From the NCBI RefSeq assembly GCF_002632585.1, contig NZ_NIBV01000002.1, positions 252,919-316,918 of the forward strand: DNA of 64,000 nucleotides, given 5' to 3'. Position numbers and translations under genes: made by a program. The stretch is from Xenorhabdus szentirmaii DSM 16338. Its GTDB lineage: Bacteria; Pseudomonadota; Gammaproteobacteria; Enterobacterales; Enterobacteriaceae. Positions 22,257-31,380 of the stretch are shown here, one piece after another. Below the pieces are notes generated by a model. It saw only the letters and a list, made by a program, of their open reading frames with translations, did no database searches and was not told the DNA's origin. Position 1 is the first letter of the stretch; each line of letters begins with the position of its first letter.

Positions 22257-23798
22257 TTAATGTGCCCCTCCATGATCTTTTCCCCCTGCCGAAAATGGTG
22301 GTTTTGCTATCCAAACCAATAAAGTCAGGATCAAAAATACGCCTGCGGATAGCCAAAAGATTTCGTTGGCTGAGATAATTAATCCTTGGTGCGTGATCTG
22401 TTTTGCCAGATAAGCAGAGATTTGTTGGTCATTCATACCTAACTGAGCGAGTTGATGATGAACTTGCTGATACTCAGGATTATATGGATTGATGTGTTCT
22501 GTGAGGTTTACATGGTGTAGGGATTCACGTTGTGTCCACATTGTGGTCGTGATAGATGTGCCTATTGAACCAGACAGTATACGAGTAAAGTTTGACAGGC
22601 TGGACGCTGAGGCCATGCGCTCAGGAGAAAGCCCTGATAAGGTAATGGTTGTCAGAGGCATAAAGAAACACGCCATGGCAAAACCTTGAATGAACTGAGG
22701 CCATGCTACCGCAGTGAAACCGATGTCCGGTTCGAACGTATATGCCCGCCAATAAAAACAGATCGTATAAACGATGAAACTGAAGGTCACGAGGTAGCGC
22801 ATATCGACTTTATGCCCAAATTTACCAATGATTGGGGTCAATAGCAGTGGCATCAATCCTATAGGTGCGGCGGCAAAACCCGCCCAAGTTGCGGTATAGC
22901 CGTAAACTTCCTGCAATAACTGTGGCAATAAGACAATTGTGCCAAAATACAGCATAAAGGCGAGGCTAATACTTAAAGTGCCGATGCAAAAATTTCGCTC
23001 TTTAAAGAGTACTAGATCGATAATCGGGTGATCGTCAGTTAATTCCCAGACAACCAGGGTTATCAGTGCAGTAACAGAAATTACCGTAAGGGCGATGATC
23101 TCAGTAGAATTAAACCAATCGAGTTCCTTACCTTGATCGAGCATGATTTGCAGACTACCGACACCAAGTACCAACAAAAACAATCCGACAACATCAATCG
23201 GATTCATTTCTGTTTTTGTCTCTCGTCCGCGCAATAATTGCATGATGACAAAGATAATGGCGATACCAAACGGGATGTTAATAAAGAAAATCCATCCCCA
23301 ATGGTAGTTGTCACTGATATATCCCCCAAGGATAGGCCCACAAATGGGTGCAACCACGATCATAATGGACCAAAGTGCCAGAGCCATATTCCGTTTTGCC
23401 GGTGGATAATTATTCAGTAGCAAACTTTGACATAGAGGAAGTACAGGGCCGGCGGCCAGTCCTTGGATGACACGGAAAAAAATCAGCATACCGAGGCTGT
23501 TGGAAATTCCGCATAACCAAGATGACAGAGTGAAAATTGCAATAGCCCAAAGAAATAATTTCACTTCCCCAATGCGCTTTGCCAGCCAGCCAGTAATGGG
23601 AATGGAGATAGCATTTGCTACACCAAAAGAGGTGATAACCCAGACTCCCTGTGACGTCGATGCTCCCAGATTTCCGGCAATTGTTGGAATGGCGACATTA
23701 GCAATGGTAGAGTCGAGAACAAGCATAAAAGTTGCCATTGAAAGCGAAATCGTCAGAAGGGCTAATTTTGTGCCTGTCAGAGGTTCTCTGTTTACCAT
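22257..23798 (-). CDS. emrB: Multidrug efflux MFS transporter EmrB (14 TM, DHA2)
   Basis: Proton-driven inner-membrane pump that works with EmrA and TolC to expel hydrophobic toxins. The 513 residues (E. coli 512) contain the DHA2 motifs LDSTIANVAIPTIAGNL (motif D1) and GVWVITSFGVANAISIPITGWLAKRIGEVK (segments of motif A), and RVIQGLAAGPVLPL (motif B). About 14 hydrophobic segments can be followed. It starts 9 bases after emrA and is cotranscribed with it. Confidence 0.95.
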   Translation of the reverse strand: MVNREPLTGTKLALLTISLSMATFMLVLDSTIANVAIPTIAGNLGASTSQGVWVITSFGVANAISIPITGWLAKRIGEVKLFLWAIAIFTLSSWLCGISNSLGMLIFFRVIQGLAAGPVLPLCQSLLLNNYPPAKRNMALALWSIMIVVAPICGPILGGYISDNYHWGWIFFINIPFGIAIIFVIMQLLRGRETKTEMNPIDVVGLFLLVLGVGSLQIMLDQGKELDWFNSTEIIALTVISVTALITLVVWELTDDHPIIDLVLFKERNFCIGTLSISLAFMLYFGTIVLLPQLLQEVYGYTATWAGFAAAPIGLMPLLLTPIIGKFGHKVDMRYLVTFSFIVYTICFYWRAYTFEPDIGFTAVAWPQFIQGFAMACFFMPLTTITLSGLSPERMASASSLSNFTRILSGSIGTSITTTMWTQRESLHHVNLTEHINPYNPEYQQVHHQLAQLGMNDQQISAYLAKQITHQGLIISANEIFWLSAGVFLILTLLVWIAKPPFSAGGKDHGGAH

Positions 23799-23807
23799 GA
23801 CTCCCCC

Positions 23808-25013
23808 TTAAATTGGGTTACCTGAGTTACTATTAATGATATCAGTAACTATTTGATTAGCAGGAGCCATATCTATTGTTAATGCATTGGTATGATAGGC
23901 AGGGTCAGTGCGTTCAGTGGTTGCCAGTGTAGTTCCATTTGTGTTCGATGTATTTATTGTCACAGTTGTTGATAAGCCGATTCGCAAAGGATGCTTTTCT
24001 AACTGTTTTGGATCAATCTCAATACGGACAGGCAGACGCTGCACGACTTTAATCCAGTTTCCGCTGGCATTTTGTGCCGGCAATAGGGAAAAAGCGCTGC
24101 CGGTTCCCATATCAATTCCGATGACTTTCCCAGTATAAACAACACTATCGCCGTAGAAATCACTGGTTATCTGGGCCGGTTGCCCTATGCGCATGTCTGC
24201 CAGCTGGGTTTCTTTGAAGTTGGCTTCAATCCACATGTTATTAGTGGGAACGATAGCCATTAATGGTATCCCTTGATTGATGCGGGAACCGACCTGAACA
24301 CTCCGGCGCGCAACATAACCATCAACAGGGCTGACAATTTTGGTTCTTTGTAACGTCAGCCAAGCATCACGAATGGCGGTAGCCGCTTTTTCGACTGCCG
24401 GTTGTTTTTCTAATGGTGTATCCAAAATGATGGCTTTGTTACTTTGGTATTGAGCGATGGCAATATCTAAATCAGCTTGGGCTGACGCGACATTATCACG
24501 CATATGTTGTAATTCTTCTTTACCGATTAAATCCTTGGCGCCCAAAATTTCTCTACGATGAAGGTCATTTTGTTCTTTTTTGAGTGCGATTTTTTTCAGC
24601 TCAATGGTGGCTTGGTATCTTTTACTGTCAATCATGTGCTGATGAGTGGCACGAACGACATTGGCTAATTCGCTTTCGGCTTTTTTCAGGGCCAACTCAG
24701 CATCATGGGAGTCAAGCTTCAATAGTGTATTTCCGCTTTTGACCAAATCAGTGCCATCAAAATTGACAGAAATGACGCTGCCTGGAATCTGCGACATGAT
24801 CTGTATTTGATTGCCCACAACATAGGCGTTATCGGTTTTTTGCTGATAACGCAGAGTGGAAAACCAGTAAATTGAATAAATAATGCCAACAATAAAGAAG
24901 AGTAGAATGAATAACATGATGATATTACGGCGTTTCTGTTTTTTAGTGCCCTTTATCTTTTTATCACCATGTATTGGGTTAGGCGGAAATGATGTTTTCT
25001 CACTAACACTCAT
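23808..25013 (-). CDS. emrA: Multidrug efflux membrane-fusion protein EmrA
   Basis: Periplasmic adaptor that links EmrB to the outer-membrane channel. After a short cytoplasmic N-terminus there is one membrane anchor (residues ~31-51, NIIMLFILLFFIVGIIYSIYW). A lipoyl-like/HlyD domain (NAYVVGNQIQIMSQIPGSV), a long coiled-coil hairpin (~90-200) and a beta-barrel region (VSPVDGYVARRSVQVGSRI) follow. The 401 residues compare with 390 in E. coli. It is separated from emrR by 242 bases that contain three palindromes. Confidence 0.95.
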   Translation of the reverse strand: MSVSEKTSFPPNPIHGDKKIKGTKKQKRRNIIMLFILLFFIVGIIYSIYWFSTLRYQQKTDNAYVVGNQIQIMSQIPGSVISVNFDGTDLVKSGNTLLKLDSHDAELALKKAESELANVVRATHQHMIDSKRYQATIELKKIALKKEQNDLHRREILGAKDLIGKEELQHMRDNVASAQADLDIAIAQYQSNKAIILDTPLEKQPAVEKAATAIRDAWLTLQRTKIVSPVDGYVARRSVQVGSRINQGIPLMAIVPTNNMWIEANFKETQLADMRIGQPAQITSDFYGDSVVYTGKVIGIDMGTGSAFSLLPAQNASGNWIKVVQRLPVRIEIDPKQLEKHPLRIGLSTTVTINTSNTNGTTLATTERTDPAYHTNALTIDMAPANQIVTDIINSNSGNPI

Positions 25014-25079
25014 ATAGCGAATCTCCGTGTTGTTTTAAGCGATTTATATGCTGTGCGTAACTGTATTCGGATCAGATCG

Positions 25080-25179
25080 TTTCCAGTAGTGCAGTTTTGC
25101 ACTACTGGAAAGGCGAACGATATGGATTTAATTATTATCTGAAGATAATAGTTAGCCATATGAAGTATCAGATGATACT
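25080..25179. repeat. Three palindromes in the emrR-emrA spacer
   Basis: 25080-25111 is a perfect 14-base-pair hairpin (TTTCCAGTAGTGCA, loop GTTT). 25133-25150 is TATTATCT-GA-AGATAATA. 25164-25179 is AGTATCA-GA-TGATACT. None has a T run on the minus strand, so they are not ordinary terminators. They could be mRNA-stability hairpins or operators for the emrAB part. Confidence 0.75.
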
Positions 25180-25255
25180 GGCTAGCAGAAAAGTTTTTTT
25201 AGATCTTGTTGCTATTGCGTGATTTTTTGAGCTAAAAATTAACCCCAATTTATAA

Positions 25256-25771
25256 TCACTTATTTAAACAGTCACCAATGCTATCTAATTGAGTTAATAC
25301 TTTTCGCATCAATTTTTCTAATTGCTTTTGTTCCTCCATATCAAGAATAGACCAAAGTTTGACCAGGCATTCATGCTGAGGTGGAAGTAAACCATTCAGG
25401 AAGCTTGAACCTTTTTCTGTCAGATGAAGATGGAGACAACGACGATCGTTATGGCTTTCCTTTCTTTCTATCCAGCCTTGCTTTTCTAATTCGTCAGCAA
25501 TTCGAGTTGCATTTGTGCGGGAAGAGCCTAATGCAGCACTAAGTTCTGATGGCTGAATGCTACGACTTTCTTTGGTATCCAGAATCATCAGTGCCATAAA
25601 CAAGGTTTCATTGATTCCTTGTGCTTTCAGCATGTTATTACGATTTTCCAGAATTTTGCTCTGAACATGCATTGACAAGCGAGTGAGTAATATCTCTTGA
25701 TAGGGCAAACTTTTTTGCTGTGAAACACGGCAATTAAGCAACTCTTCTGTGGGAGTGAATGAACTTTCCAT
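25256..25771 (-). CDS. emrR: MarR-family repressor of the emr operon
   Basis: Winged-helix regulator that in E. coli represses emrRAB and is released by uncouplers and other hydrophobic compounds. The 171 residues include [34 protein letters not shown] (recognition helices, ~92-125) and the wing [16 protein letters not shown]. The N-terminus ([16 protein letters not shown]) resembles EmrR/MprA. It precedes emrA and emrB on the same strand, as in E. coli. Confidence 0.92.
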   Translation of the reverse strand: MESSFTPTEELLNCRVSQQKSLPYQEILLTRLSMHVQSKILENRNNMLKAQGINETLFMALMILDTKESRSIQPSELSAALGSSRTNATRIADELEKQGWIERKESHNDRRCLHLHLTEKGSSFLNGLLPPQHECLVKLWSILDMEEQKQLEKLMRKVLTQLDSIGDCLNK

Positions 25772-25900
25772 TGTTTAGATACCTTATTAGTTTTAACCGG
25801 TAAAGTAACTTCTGTTAAAAACCATACAAATACTATATTAAAAGTTAAATTTAGCAATTGTAGTTATTTATTATCATCATATTTCTTTTAATATTGATAC

Positions 25901-26236
25901 CTAATTCATAAATACCTTGAATGCTATGCCAAAAACAACCGTTGCATATTGTGTTGAAACGATGATGTTTTGGGGGTTATGGAGCAGCAAACAGAGAGTT
26001 AGGCATCCTATTAAATTTAAATTGGGATAAAATTTATTGTGTTGTTTCACCACACCAGAAATCCCGGAAGTGATGAAACACGGGTAAACACGTTCGATAC
26101 TCATATTATTGGATATGGCGCGGACTCTTTCCATTTTCTTGATAGGAGCAACGCCAGAGCCTGAAGACATGCAGCAGAATAAAAAGCTGACAGAACCGAC
26201 AACAGAGCCGATAAAGGACATTTTATTATCAGTCAT
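25901..26236 (-). CDS. Hypothetical small membrane protein, second gene of a pair
   Basis: 111 residues with no family I recognise. It has an N-terminal hydrophobic stretch (FIGSVVGSVSFLFCCMSSG, ~8-26) and a C-terminal one (LIGCLTLCLLL to IIVSTQYATVVFGIAFKVF, ~75-109), separated by a basic polar part. Codon use (many GGC, ATC, GTT) looks like genuine coding DNA. The ATG overlaps the 3' end of the upstream gene by 8 bases, which suggests coupled translation. It lies 130 bases upstream of emrR on the same strand. Function unknown. Confidence 0.55.
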   Translation of the reverse strand: MTDNKMSFIGSVVGSVSFLFCCMSSGSGVAPIKKMERVRAISNNMSIERVYPCFITSGISGVVKQHNKFYPNLNLIGCLTLCLLLHNPQNIIVSTQYATVVFGIAFKVFMN

Positions 26237-26555
26237 ATGATTCTCTATTATTCATCTGTGTGGTTTTTCCCTGCAAAAAGAGAAAACGCCATGACGATAT
26301 GCCGATACCAGATAATGTTGGGGTAACAAACTGATTGATGACTGAATAGGTGAAGCACGAAAGAAAGATAACGTTCAGAAGAGCAAGTGTCAGTTTGATT
26401 GCATTTAAACCTAATGCAAAAGAGATGCGAACATAGCCAATAGCTATAGAGAGAATATCAGAGATATCTTCTTTAAATGGAGAAGCATTGTTCGGCTTGG
26501 GTATCTCAGCAACCGATATCAGTATATCAGGGACAGATTTATCAGTTATCGGCAT
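26229..26555 (-). CDS. Hypothetical small membrane protein, first gene of a pair
   Basis: 108 residues, family not recognised. The first ~43 residues are polar (SVPDILISVAEIPKPNNASP). A long hydrophobic stretch follows (~44-78, including LTLALLNVIFLSCFTYSVI) that could make one or two membrane helices, then a short polar tail ending ESYD. The stop codon lies inside the start of the next gene (ATGACTGA arrangement). No strong ribosome site is seen before the ATG at 26555. Codon use supports a real gene. Function unknown. Confidence 0.52.
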   Translation of the reverse strand: MPITDKSVPDILISVAEIPKPNNASPFKEDISDILSIAIGYVRISFALGLNAIKLTLALLNVIFLSCFTYSVINQFVTPTLSGIGISSWRFLFLQGKTTQMNNRESYD

Positions 26556-28054
26556 GGAACGTTTTACTTTTTGTTAATAGGTAAAACAACATTAGCAAAA
26601 TATGACGAATGTGAAAATATGAAACATATAAATAATTCAATTATTATTATCTACTGTAAGGTTTTTAGGCTGGTTTTAGAAAAAATGATAGTCTGCAATC
26701 AACTTTTGTTAATATTTTTATAACTATATTTTGTATAACGACACCGAACTGAAAGGATCATGAGTTGCTTTTAGCCATACAGCCACTGTTTTTAGATATG
26801 ATTTACCCGTTATTTTGGTCAGAAGATGTTTCTACAGTGTATTAGCCGGTATGAGTTACCTGTTTGATTTTTATTGTATTGGGTATCTTGACAAGCGAGG
26901 ATCATTTTTTAACACATTATCTCTTTTAACACATTGCATTGAAGGCCATTTGCGTGAACCATAACCTCATTTTTATTTTGCAACACAATTTATCTCTATG
27001 TTGACGTATTATTGGTTAATAGGTTGATAACTTTTTATTGAACGAACTTAGTTCATTGAACAGAGCTAGGGAATATAAAGCTGATTGAGATGAAACACAG
27101 AGGCTATCCCATCGAAGTGTAAAGAAGGGCGTAACCGATAACGCTAAGATTTAAAAGGCGACAGACAGGTATATTGATCGCCAGAGAAGGAAGGTTATCG
27201 CATTTATTGTTAATTAATGGCTTGTTATAACAGTATATAGGCTTTGAGCCTACCCCGTATATTTATCAATTTCCGAGCATAAAGCACGTCGTTAATTGTA
27301 TTCAGGTTTATTAAAGATTGTGATTTTTATCGTATTAACGTAGGTGGTTATAAATGAAGAACAGATAATGAATATCTCTATAATAAATTTTTGATTTTTT
27401 TAGTAATAAACATTTTTATTCTGTTTTTCGTTAAGATCATTTCAGCTGTTTTTTAACGAATATATTAAATAATTTATTGATATAATGGTAATGAAATGTA
27501 CGTTTTGTTAATGATGCTGTTTTTTAAAGGTTTTTTAAAATCTCCCTCGTTGAGGTGTTATCCTTATTAATTTCTGCCTATGTAATTTCATTATAACCCT
27601 CATTATTGTTTTTTTTAAAAGTCCTTAATTGCTGCGTATAGCCCGAGTGTTCATTCGGTTGATGAATGGAATAATGATGTAGGATATGCCACTGTGTTTG
27701 CCATAAATAATAACGCTACTGGTAAAAACGCTTAGTGAGACTTATAGTTAAGTATAATAAAACTTAACATTTTTATCTCAGGATGAGATGGTTTTTTTAT
27801 GATACGAGAGCTATATGTTGTTTTATTTTTATAATTGATATCTATATGTGGTGTTTTTTCTTTTTTCGATTCGAGATTGCCAAAAATACAATGTCATATA
27901 TTATTGGCAGATCCATAATTTTAATTATCAGTGAGCGTAATGGTTTCTTTAGAAAATTGTCAGATGTGTAACCGAATTCATCATTGCAAATTGATGAAAG
28001 AGCGACTTAGTCTAGAGCAGAGATTTTTAATAATAAATTAAATGGAGGTAGTTT
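26556..28054. other. AT-rich stretch of about 1.5 kb with no convincing intact gene
   Basis: Neither strand holds a frame with convincing coding character, apart from a 38-codon remnant at 27619-27735. Small palindromes occur: TAGGCT-TTG-AGCCTA (27238-27252), GAACT-T-AGTTC (near 27050) and TTAAGT...ACTTAA (near 27750). TTTTAACACATT occurs twice near 26910-26940. The sequence is much richer in A and T than its neighbours, in keeping with decayed or acquired DNA. A small RNA cannot be excluded. Confidence 0.7.
27619..27735 (+). pseudogene. C-terminal remnant of an unidentified protein
   Basis: Between a TAA at 27616 and a TAG at 27733 the plus strand reads 38 codons without a start, ending in HSVDEWNNDVG and then YATVFAINNNATGKNA. 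The balanced amino-acid composition stands out from the surrounding Phe/Ile/Leu-rich chance translations. It may be the last part of a lost gene. No family was recognised. Confidence 0.3.
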
Positions 28055-28540
28055 ATGTACCATCATTACCTGAATACTCCAGAAGGCTTTCCTAAACCTT
28101 ATGTACATATCACTGCGGATGATGAAGGAGTGACCAGTGTTTATTTCGTCAGTGAAAAAAGCGAATTAGAATCTAAAAATGCTATTACTAAACAGTGTGC
28201 TAAAGAATTACAGGAATATTTCAAAGGAAAAAGGCTGAAATTTACAGTTCCTTTAAACATGCAGGGGACAGAATTTCAAAAACGGGTTTGGCAGCAACTT
28301 TGCGACATTTCTTATGGAGAAATGTGGAGTTATAAACAGTTAGCATTAACATTGGGATCAGTAAATTATTGCCGTGCAGTTGGTATGGCAAATTCACGCA
28401 ATCCCATTGCGTTAATTGTTCCTTGCCATCGCGTGATTGGTCATGATGGTAAGTTGGTTGGTTATACCGGAGGTCTTGATATCAAAGGATGGTTGTTGAA
28501 TCATGAAAAGGCTAAAAACGCCAAAAGTAAACAAAGCTGA
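28055..28540 (+). CDS. ogt: Methylated-DNA--protein-cysteine methyltransferase (Ogt type)
   Basis: Suicide repair protein that transfers alkyl groups from O6-alkylguanine or O4-alkylthymine to its own cysteine. The 161 residues carry the active-site motif IVPCHRVIG with Cys124, preceded by GTEFQKRVWQQLCDISYGEMWSY and the DNA-binding CRAVGMANSRNPIALI. GGAGG lies 9 bases before the ATG at 28055. There is no Ada-type regulatory domain. The choice between ogt and another MGMT paralogue is by overall similarity only. Confidence 0.88.
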   Translation: MYHHYLNTPEGFPKPYVHITADDEGVTSVYFVSEKSELESKNAITKQCAKELQEYFKGKRLKFTVPLNMQGTEFQKRVWQQLCDISYGEMWSYKQLALTLGSVNYCRAVGMANSRNPIALIVPCHRVIGHDGKLVGYTGGLDIKGWLLNHEKAKNAKSKQS

Positions 28541-28728
28541 AATAATGTTCTAATTTATTTGTGAAATCACAATTGGCGTATACAATTAAACGCTGTGGCT
28601 GCGCGTAAGAACATTTTTTTGCGTTTTTATTATTATTTCGTGATCTATGTTGCAGACAATAGACTATATTATTTGTTGTACTGTATGCGACGCTAAGTTC
28701 GTGTCTATTTTTATTAAAGGTAAGTTTG

Positions 28729-28938
28729 ATGTCTAAAATTACAGGTAACGTTAAGTGGTTTAATGAGTCTAAAGGATTCGGTTTTATCACTCCAGCTGAT
28801 GGCAGCAAAGATGTTTTTGTTCACTTTTCCGCGATTAAATCTGAAGGGTTCAAAACTCTTGCTGAAGGGCAAAAAGTAGAGTTTGAAATTACTGAGGGTG
28901 AGAAAGGCCCATCTGCTGCAAACGTTGTCGCGATCTAA
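28729..28938 (+). CDS. cspE: Cold-shock-like RNA chaperone CspE
   Basis: Single-stranded nucleic-acid binding protein that melts RNA hairpins and antagonises termination. The 69 residues contain RNP1 (KGFGFIT) and RNP2 (VFVHFSAI) in one OB fold. [20 protein letters not shown] and [10 protein letters not shown] align it with E. coli CspE rather than CspA. AAAGG precedes the ATG at 28729; a TTG one codon upstream is unlikely. It neighbours crcB as in E. coli. Confidence 0.95.
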   Translation: MSKITGNVKWFNESKGFGFITPADGSKDVFVHFSAIKSEGFKTLAEGQKVEFEITEGEKGPSAANVVAI

Positions 28939-28960
28939 TTTCTAATCCCATATTTCGAAA

Positions 28961-28987
28961 AACCCGTTTTTATAGCGGGTTTTTTTA
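28961..28987 (+). terminator. Terminator downstream of cspE
   Basis: AACCCG and CGGGTT pair around a short loop (tttttatag), followed by seven T, 22 bases after the cspE stop. Confidence 0.9.
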
Positions 28988-29023
28988 TGCTCTTCATTTT
29001 TTTCATTTTTGACTTGAGTTTGC

Positions 29024-29401
29024 TCAAGACAATTTACTCATCACAATAAAAGCAAGTGCCGTCATTAACAATGATCCCATTACGTTAATGAAAATGCCGA
29101 ATAACGCCCAGCTTACCTTTCCCATTTGTAATAAGTTAAATACCTCAGCAGAAAAGGTCGAAAACGTGGTTAAACCGCCACAGAAGCCGGTTGTCAGCAT
29201 CAGCTTCCAAGCCGGATCGATATGATTGGCTTTATTGAAATAAGCGAGGCCCAGCCCAATGATAAATGCTCCGATACAATTGGCCGTCAGAGTACCAACG
29301 GCAATTGGACAGGAGGTATTATTCAAGCGGAGGCTAATGAACCAGCGCAGTACGCTACCCAAGCCACCACCGATAAATACAGCGAATACAAGGTTTATCA
29401 T
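29024..29401 (-). CDS. crcB: Fluoride ion channel CrcB/Fluc
   Basis: Dual-topology inner-membrane channel that exports fluoride. The sequence from the ATG at 29401 ([20 protein letters not shown]) has four membrane helices, the conserved N of [11 protein letters not shown] and the [13 protein letters not shown] phenylalanine-box segment. It has 125 residues, close to E. coli CrcB. A GTG 12 bases upstream is in frame but less likely. No fluoride riboswitch was recognised upstream. It follows lipA by 83 bases on the same strand. Confidence 0.95.
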   Translation of the reverse strand: MINLVFAVFIGGGLGSVLRWFISLRLNNTSCPIAVGTLTANCIGAFIIGLGLAYFNKANHIDPAWKLMLTTGFCGGLTTFSTFSAEVFNLLQMGKVSWALFGIFINVMGSLLMTALAFIVMSKLS

Positions 29402-29484
29402 TACACAATTCACATAATATTCATCATGATAGTGGCAACTTGTTATTTAAATGACTGTGTTATTTAAATGATAGCAGCAACAAG

Positions 29485-30450
29485 TTATTTAACTTCCATG
29501 CCCTTAGCTTGCAAGTCAGCATGATAAGAAGAACGAACAAATGGGCCACAAGCCGCATGAGTAAAGCCCATTTCCAGCGCCGCTTCTTTCATTTCTTCGA
29601 ATTCAGCAGGGCTGACATAACGCTGAACGGGTAAGTGATGGCGGCTGGGTTGCAAATATTGCCCAAGAGTCAGCATGGTGACGCCATGACGACGCAGATC
29701 GCGCATAACTTCCAGGATTTCTTCATTGGTTTCACCTAATCCTACCATCAAGCCTGATTTGGTCGGGATATCAGGATGAGCTTCCTTGAATTTTTCCAGT
29801 AGCTTTAATGACCACTCGTAGTTAGCACCAGGGCGGACTTGACGGTAAATTCGCGGAACGTTTTCCAAATTGTGGTTGAACACATCGGGAGGTGTCGCCG
29901 TTAAAATGTCCAGAGCACGATCCATGCGGCCACGGAAATCAGGAACCAGAGTTTCTATCTTAATAGATGGATTTTTTTCGCGGATGGCAGAAATACAATC
30001 AGCAAAGTGTTGAGCGCCACCGTCGCGCAGGTCATCACGGTCAACAGACGTGATAACGACATAGCGAAGCCCCATATCTTGAATAGTCTGTGCGAGCTTG
30101 ATGGGTTCATTTGCATCAGGTGCATTAGGTCTGCCATGAGCGACGTCACAGAACGGGCAACGACGGGTACAGATAGCCCCAAGGATCATAAAGGTTGCGG
30201 TGCCGTGGTTAAAACACTCAGCAAGGTTAGGGCAGGAGGCTTCTTCGCAGACGGAATGCAACCCATTTTTGCGCATAGCAGCTTTGATGCCCTGAATGCG
30301 GCTGGAATCCGCAGGAAGTTTGATTTTCATCCACTCAGGTTTACGCAACAGTGCTTCACGTTCTGTGGCGACCGTCTTCACAGGGATTAAAGCCATCTTG
30401 TCTGCGTCGCGGTATTTGACACCACGTTCCATCTGAATTGGTTTACTCAT
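29485..30450 (-). CDS. lipA: Lipoyl synthase
   Basis: Radical-SAM enzyme that inserts two sulfurs into octanoyl groups on lipoyl domains of dehydrogenases. It has 321 residues, the E. coli length. It carries the auxiliary-cluster motif [12 protein letters not shown], the radical-SAM motif CTRRCPFC and the C-terminal VRSSYHAD serine motif that ligates the auxiliary cluster. It lies 113 bases downstream of lipB on the same strand. Confidence 0.98.
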   Translation of the reverse strand: MSKPIQMERGVKYRDADKMALIPVKTVATEREALLRKPEWMKIKLPADSSRIQGIKAAMRKNGLHSVCEEASCPNLAECFNHGTATFMILGAICTRRCPFCDVAHGRPNAPDANEPIKLAQTIQDMGLRYVVITSVDRDDLRDGGAQHFADCISAIREKNPSIKIETLVPDFRGRMDRALDILTATPPDVFNHNLENVPRIYRQVRPGANYEWSLKLLEKFKEAHPDIPTKSGLMVGLGETNEEILEVMRDLRRHGVTMLTLGQYLQPSRHHLPVQRYVSPAEFEEMKEAALEMGFTHAACGPFVRSSYHADLQAKGMEVK

Positions 30451-30563
30451 AATCGTGCCGGTTCCAGTTATATTCTTCAGATTTTGACTTACTGCTTAAT
30501 ATAAGAACAATATCAAGCCAACAAGCCCATTCAAATTTTTTTGAAAAATGTTAAAAAATTATA

Positions 30564-31214
30564 TCATCTTTCATTGATGAGTTGAAATCCCAAGATCTGA
30601 CAGAATTTTTCCACCAGAATGGGTTGTACATCTTCGATAGCCACCCCAGTAACGAGGTCACTGAGTTGGATCATTTGCATGCCTGCATAACCACATGGAT
30701 TAATGCGTAAAAAGGGTTGTAAATCCATTGAAATATTCAGTGCCAGACCATGGAAAGAACAACCTTTACGGATACGCAAACCAAGGGAACATATTTTACT
30801 GCCGGCGACATAAACACCGGGAGCATCAGGACGTGCATAGGCTTCTACGCCAAAATGAGACAACGTCATGATCACGGTATTTTCGATAGCAGTGACCAAT
30901 TGGCGTACCCCAATTTTTGACCGCTTCAGGTCGACCAAAACATACATGACTTGTTGCCCGGGAGCATGATAAGTGATTTGCCCACCTCTGTCTGACTGAA
31001 TGACAGGGATATCTCCTGGTGCAAGTAAATGTTCCGCTTTACCGGCTTGACCTTGTGTAAATACTTTTTCATGTTGGACAAGCCAAATCTCATTAGGTGT
31101 TTCCGCAGTACGCTGCTCAGTAAACTGATGCATGGCATCAGAAACGGGTTCGTAAGGCTGAATACCTAATTGGCGTAAGATAACCGTGTTATGTTGCAAT
31201 GGGCGCTTCATCAT
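30564..31214 (-). CDS. lipB: Octanoyltransferase
   Basis: Transfers octanoate from acyl-carrier protein to lipoyl domains, giving the substrate of LipA. The 216 residues include [14 protein letters not shown], the catalytic lysine in [10 protein letters not shown] (K140) and the catalytic cysteine in RINPCGYAG (C174). ATG codons at 31214 and 31211 are both possible starts. In E. coli ybeD lies directly upstream of lipB; here trkH and the siderophore genes intervene. Confidence 0.96.
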   Translation of the reverse strand: MMKRPLQHNTVILRQLGIQPYEPVSDAMHQFTEQRTAETPNEIWLVQHEKVFTQGQAGKAEHLLAPGDIPVIQSDRGGQITYHAPGQQVMYVLVDLKRSKIGVRQLVTAIENTVIMTLSHFGVEAYARPDAPGVYVAGSKICSLGLRIRKGCSFHGLALNISMDLQPFLRINPCGYAGMQMIQLSDLVTGVAIEDVQPILVEKFCQILGFQLINER

Positions 31215-31380
31215 TTGTTAACAAAAAGTGCCCGTCAGTATAACTCCCTAAAATGATTCTCACCAGTTTGGGAATGCCTTAACTTAATAATAATGTTAAT
31301 TAGACGAATATTTTTTCATTTTGTATTATCATGGTGATATATTTCGATGTTTTCCCTTTAATCTCTGTTTGAGCTAACAG

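Noticed and set aside
27783-27971. A 62-codon frame starting MRWFFYDTRAICCF with an AGG nearby
   Set aside because: It is Phe/Ile-rich, as expected from chance translation of AT-rich DNA, has no recognisable domain and ends without context.
29402-29484. A fluoride riboswitch before crcB
   Set aside because: I looked for the conserved crcB-motif helices and found none in the 83 bases; the gene probably shares the lip transcript or has a plain promoter.
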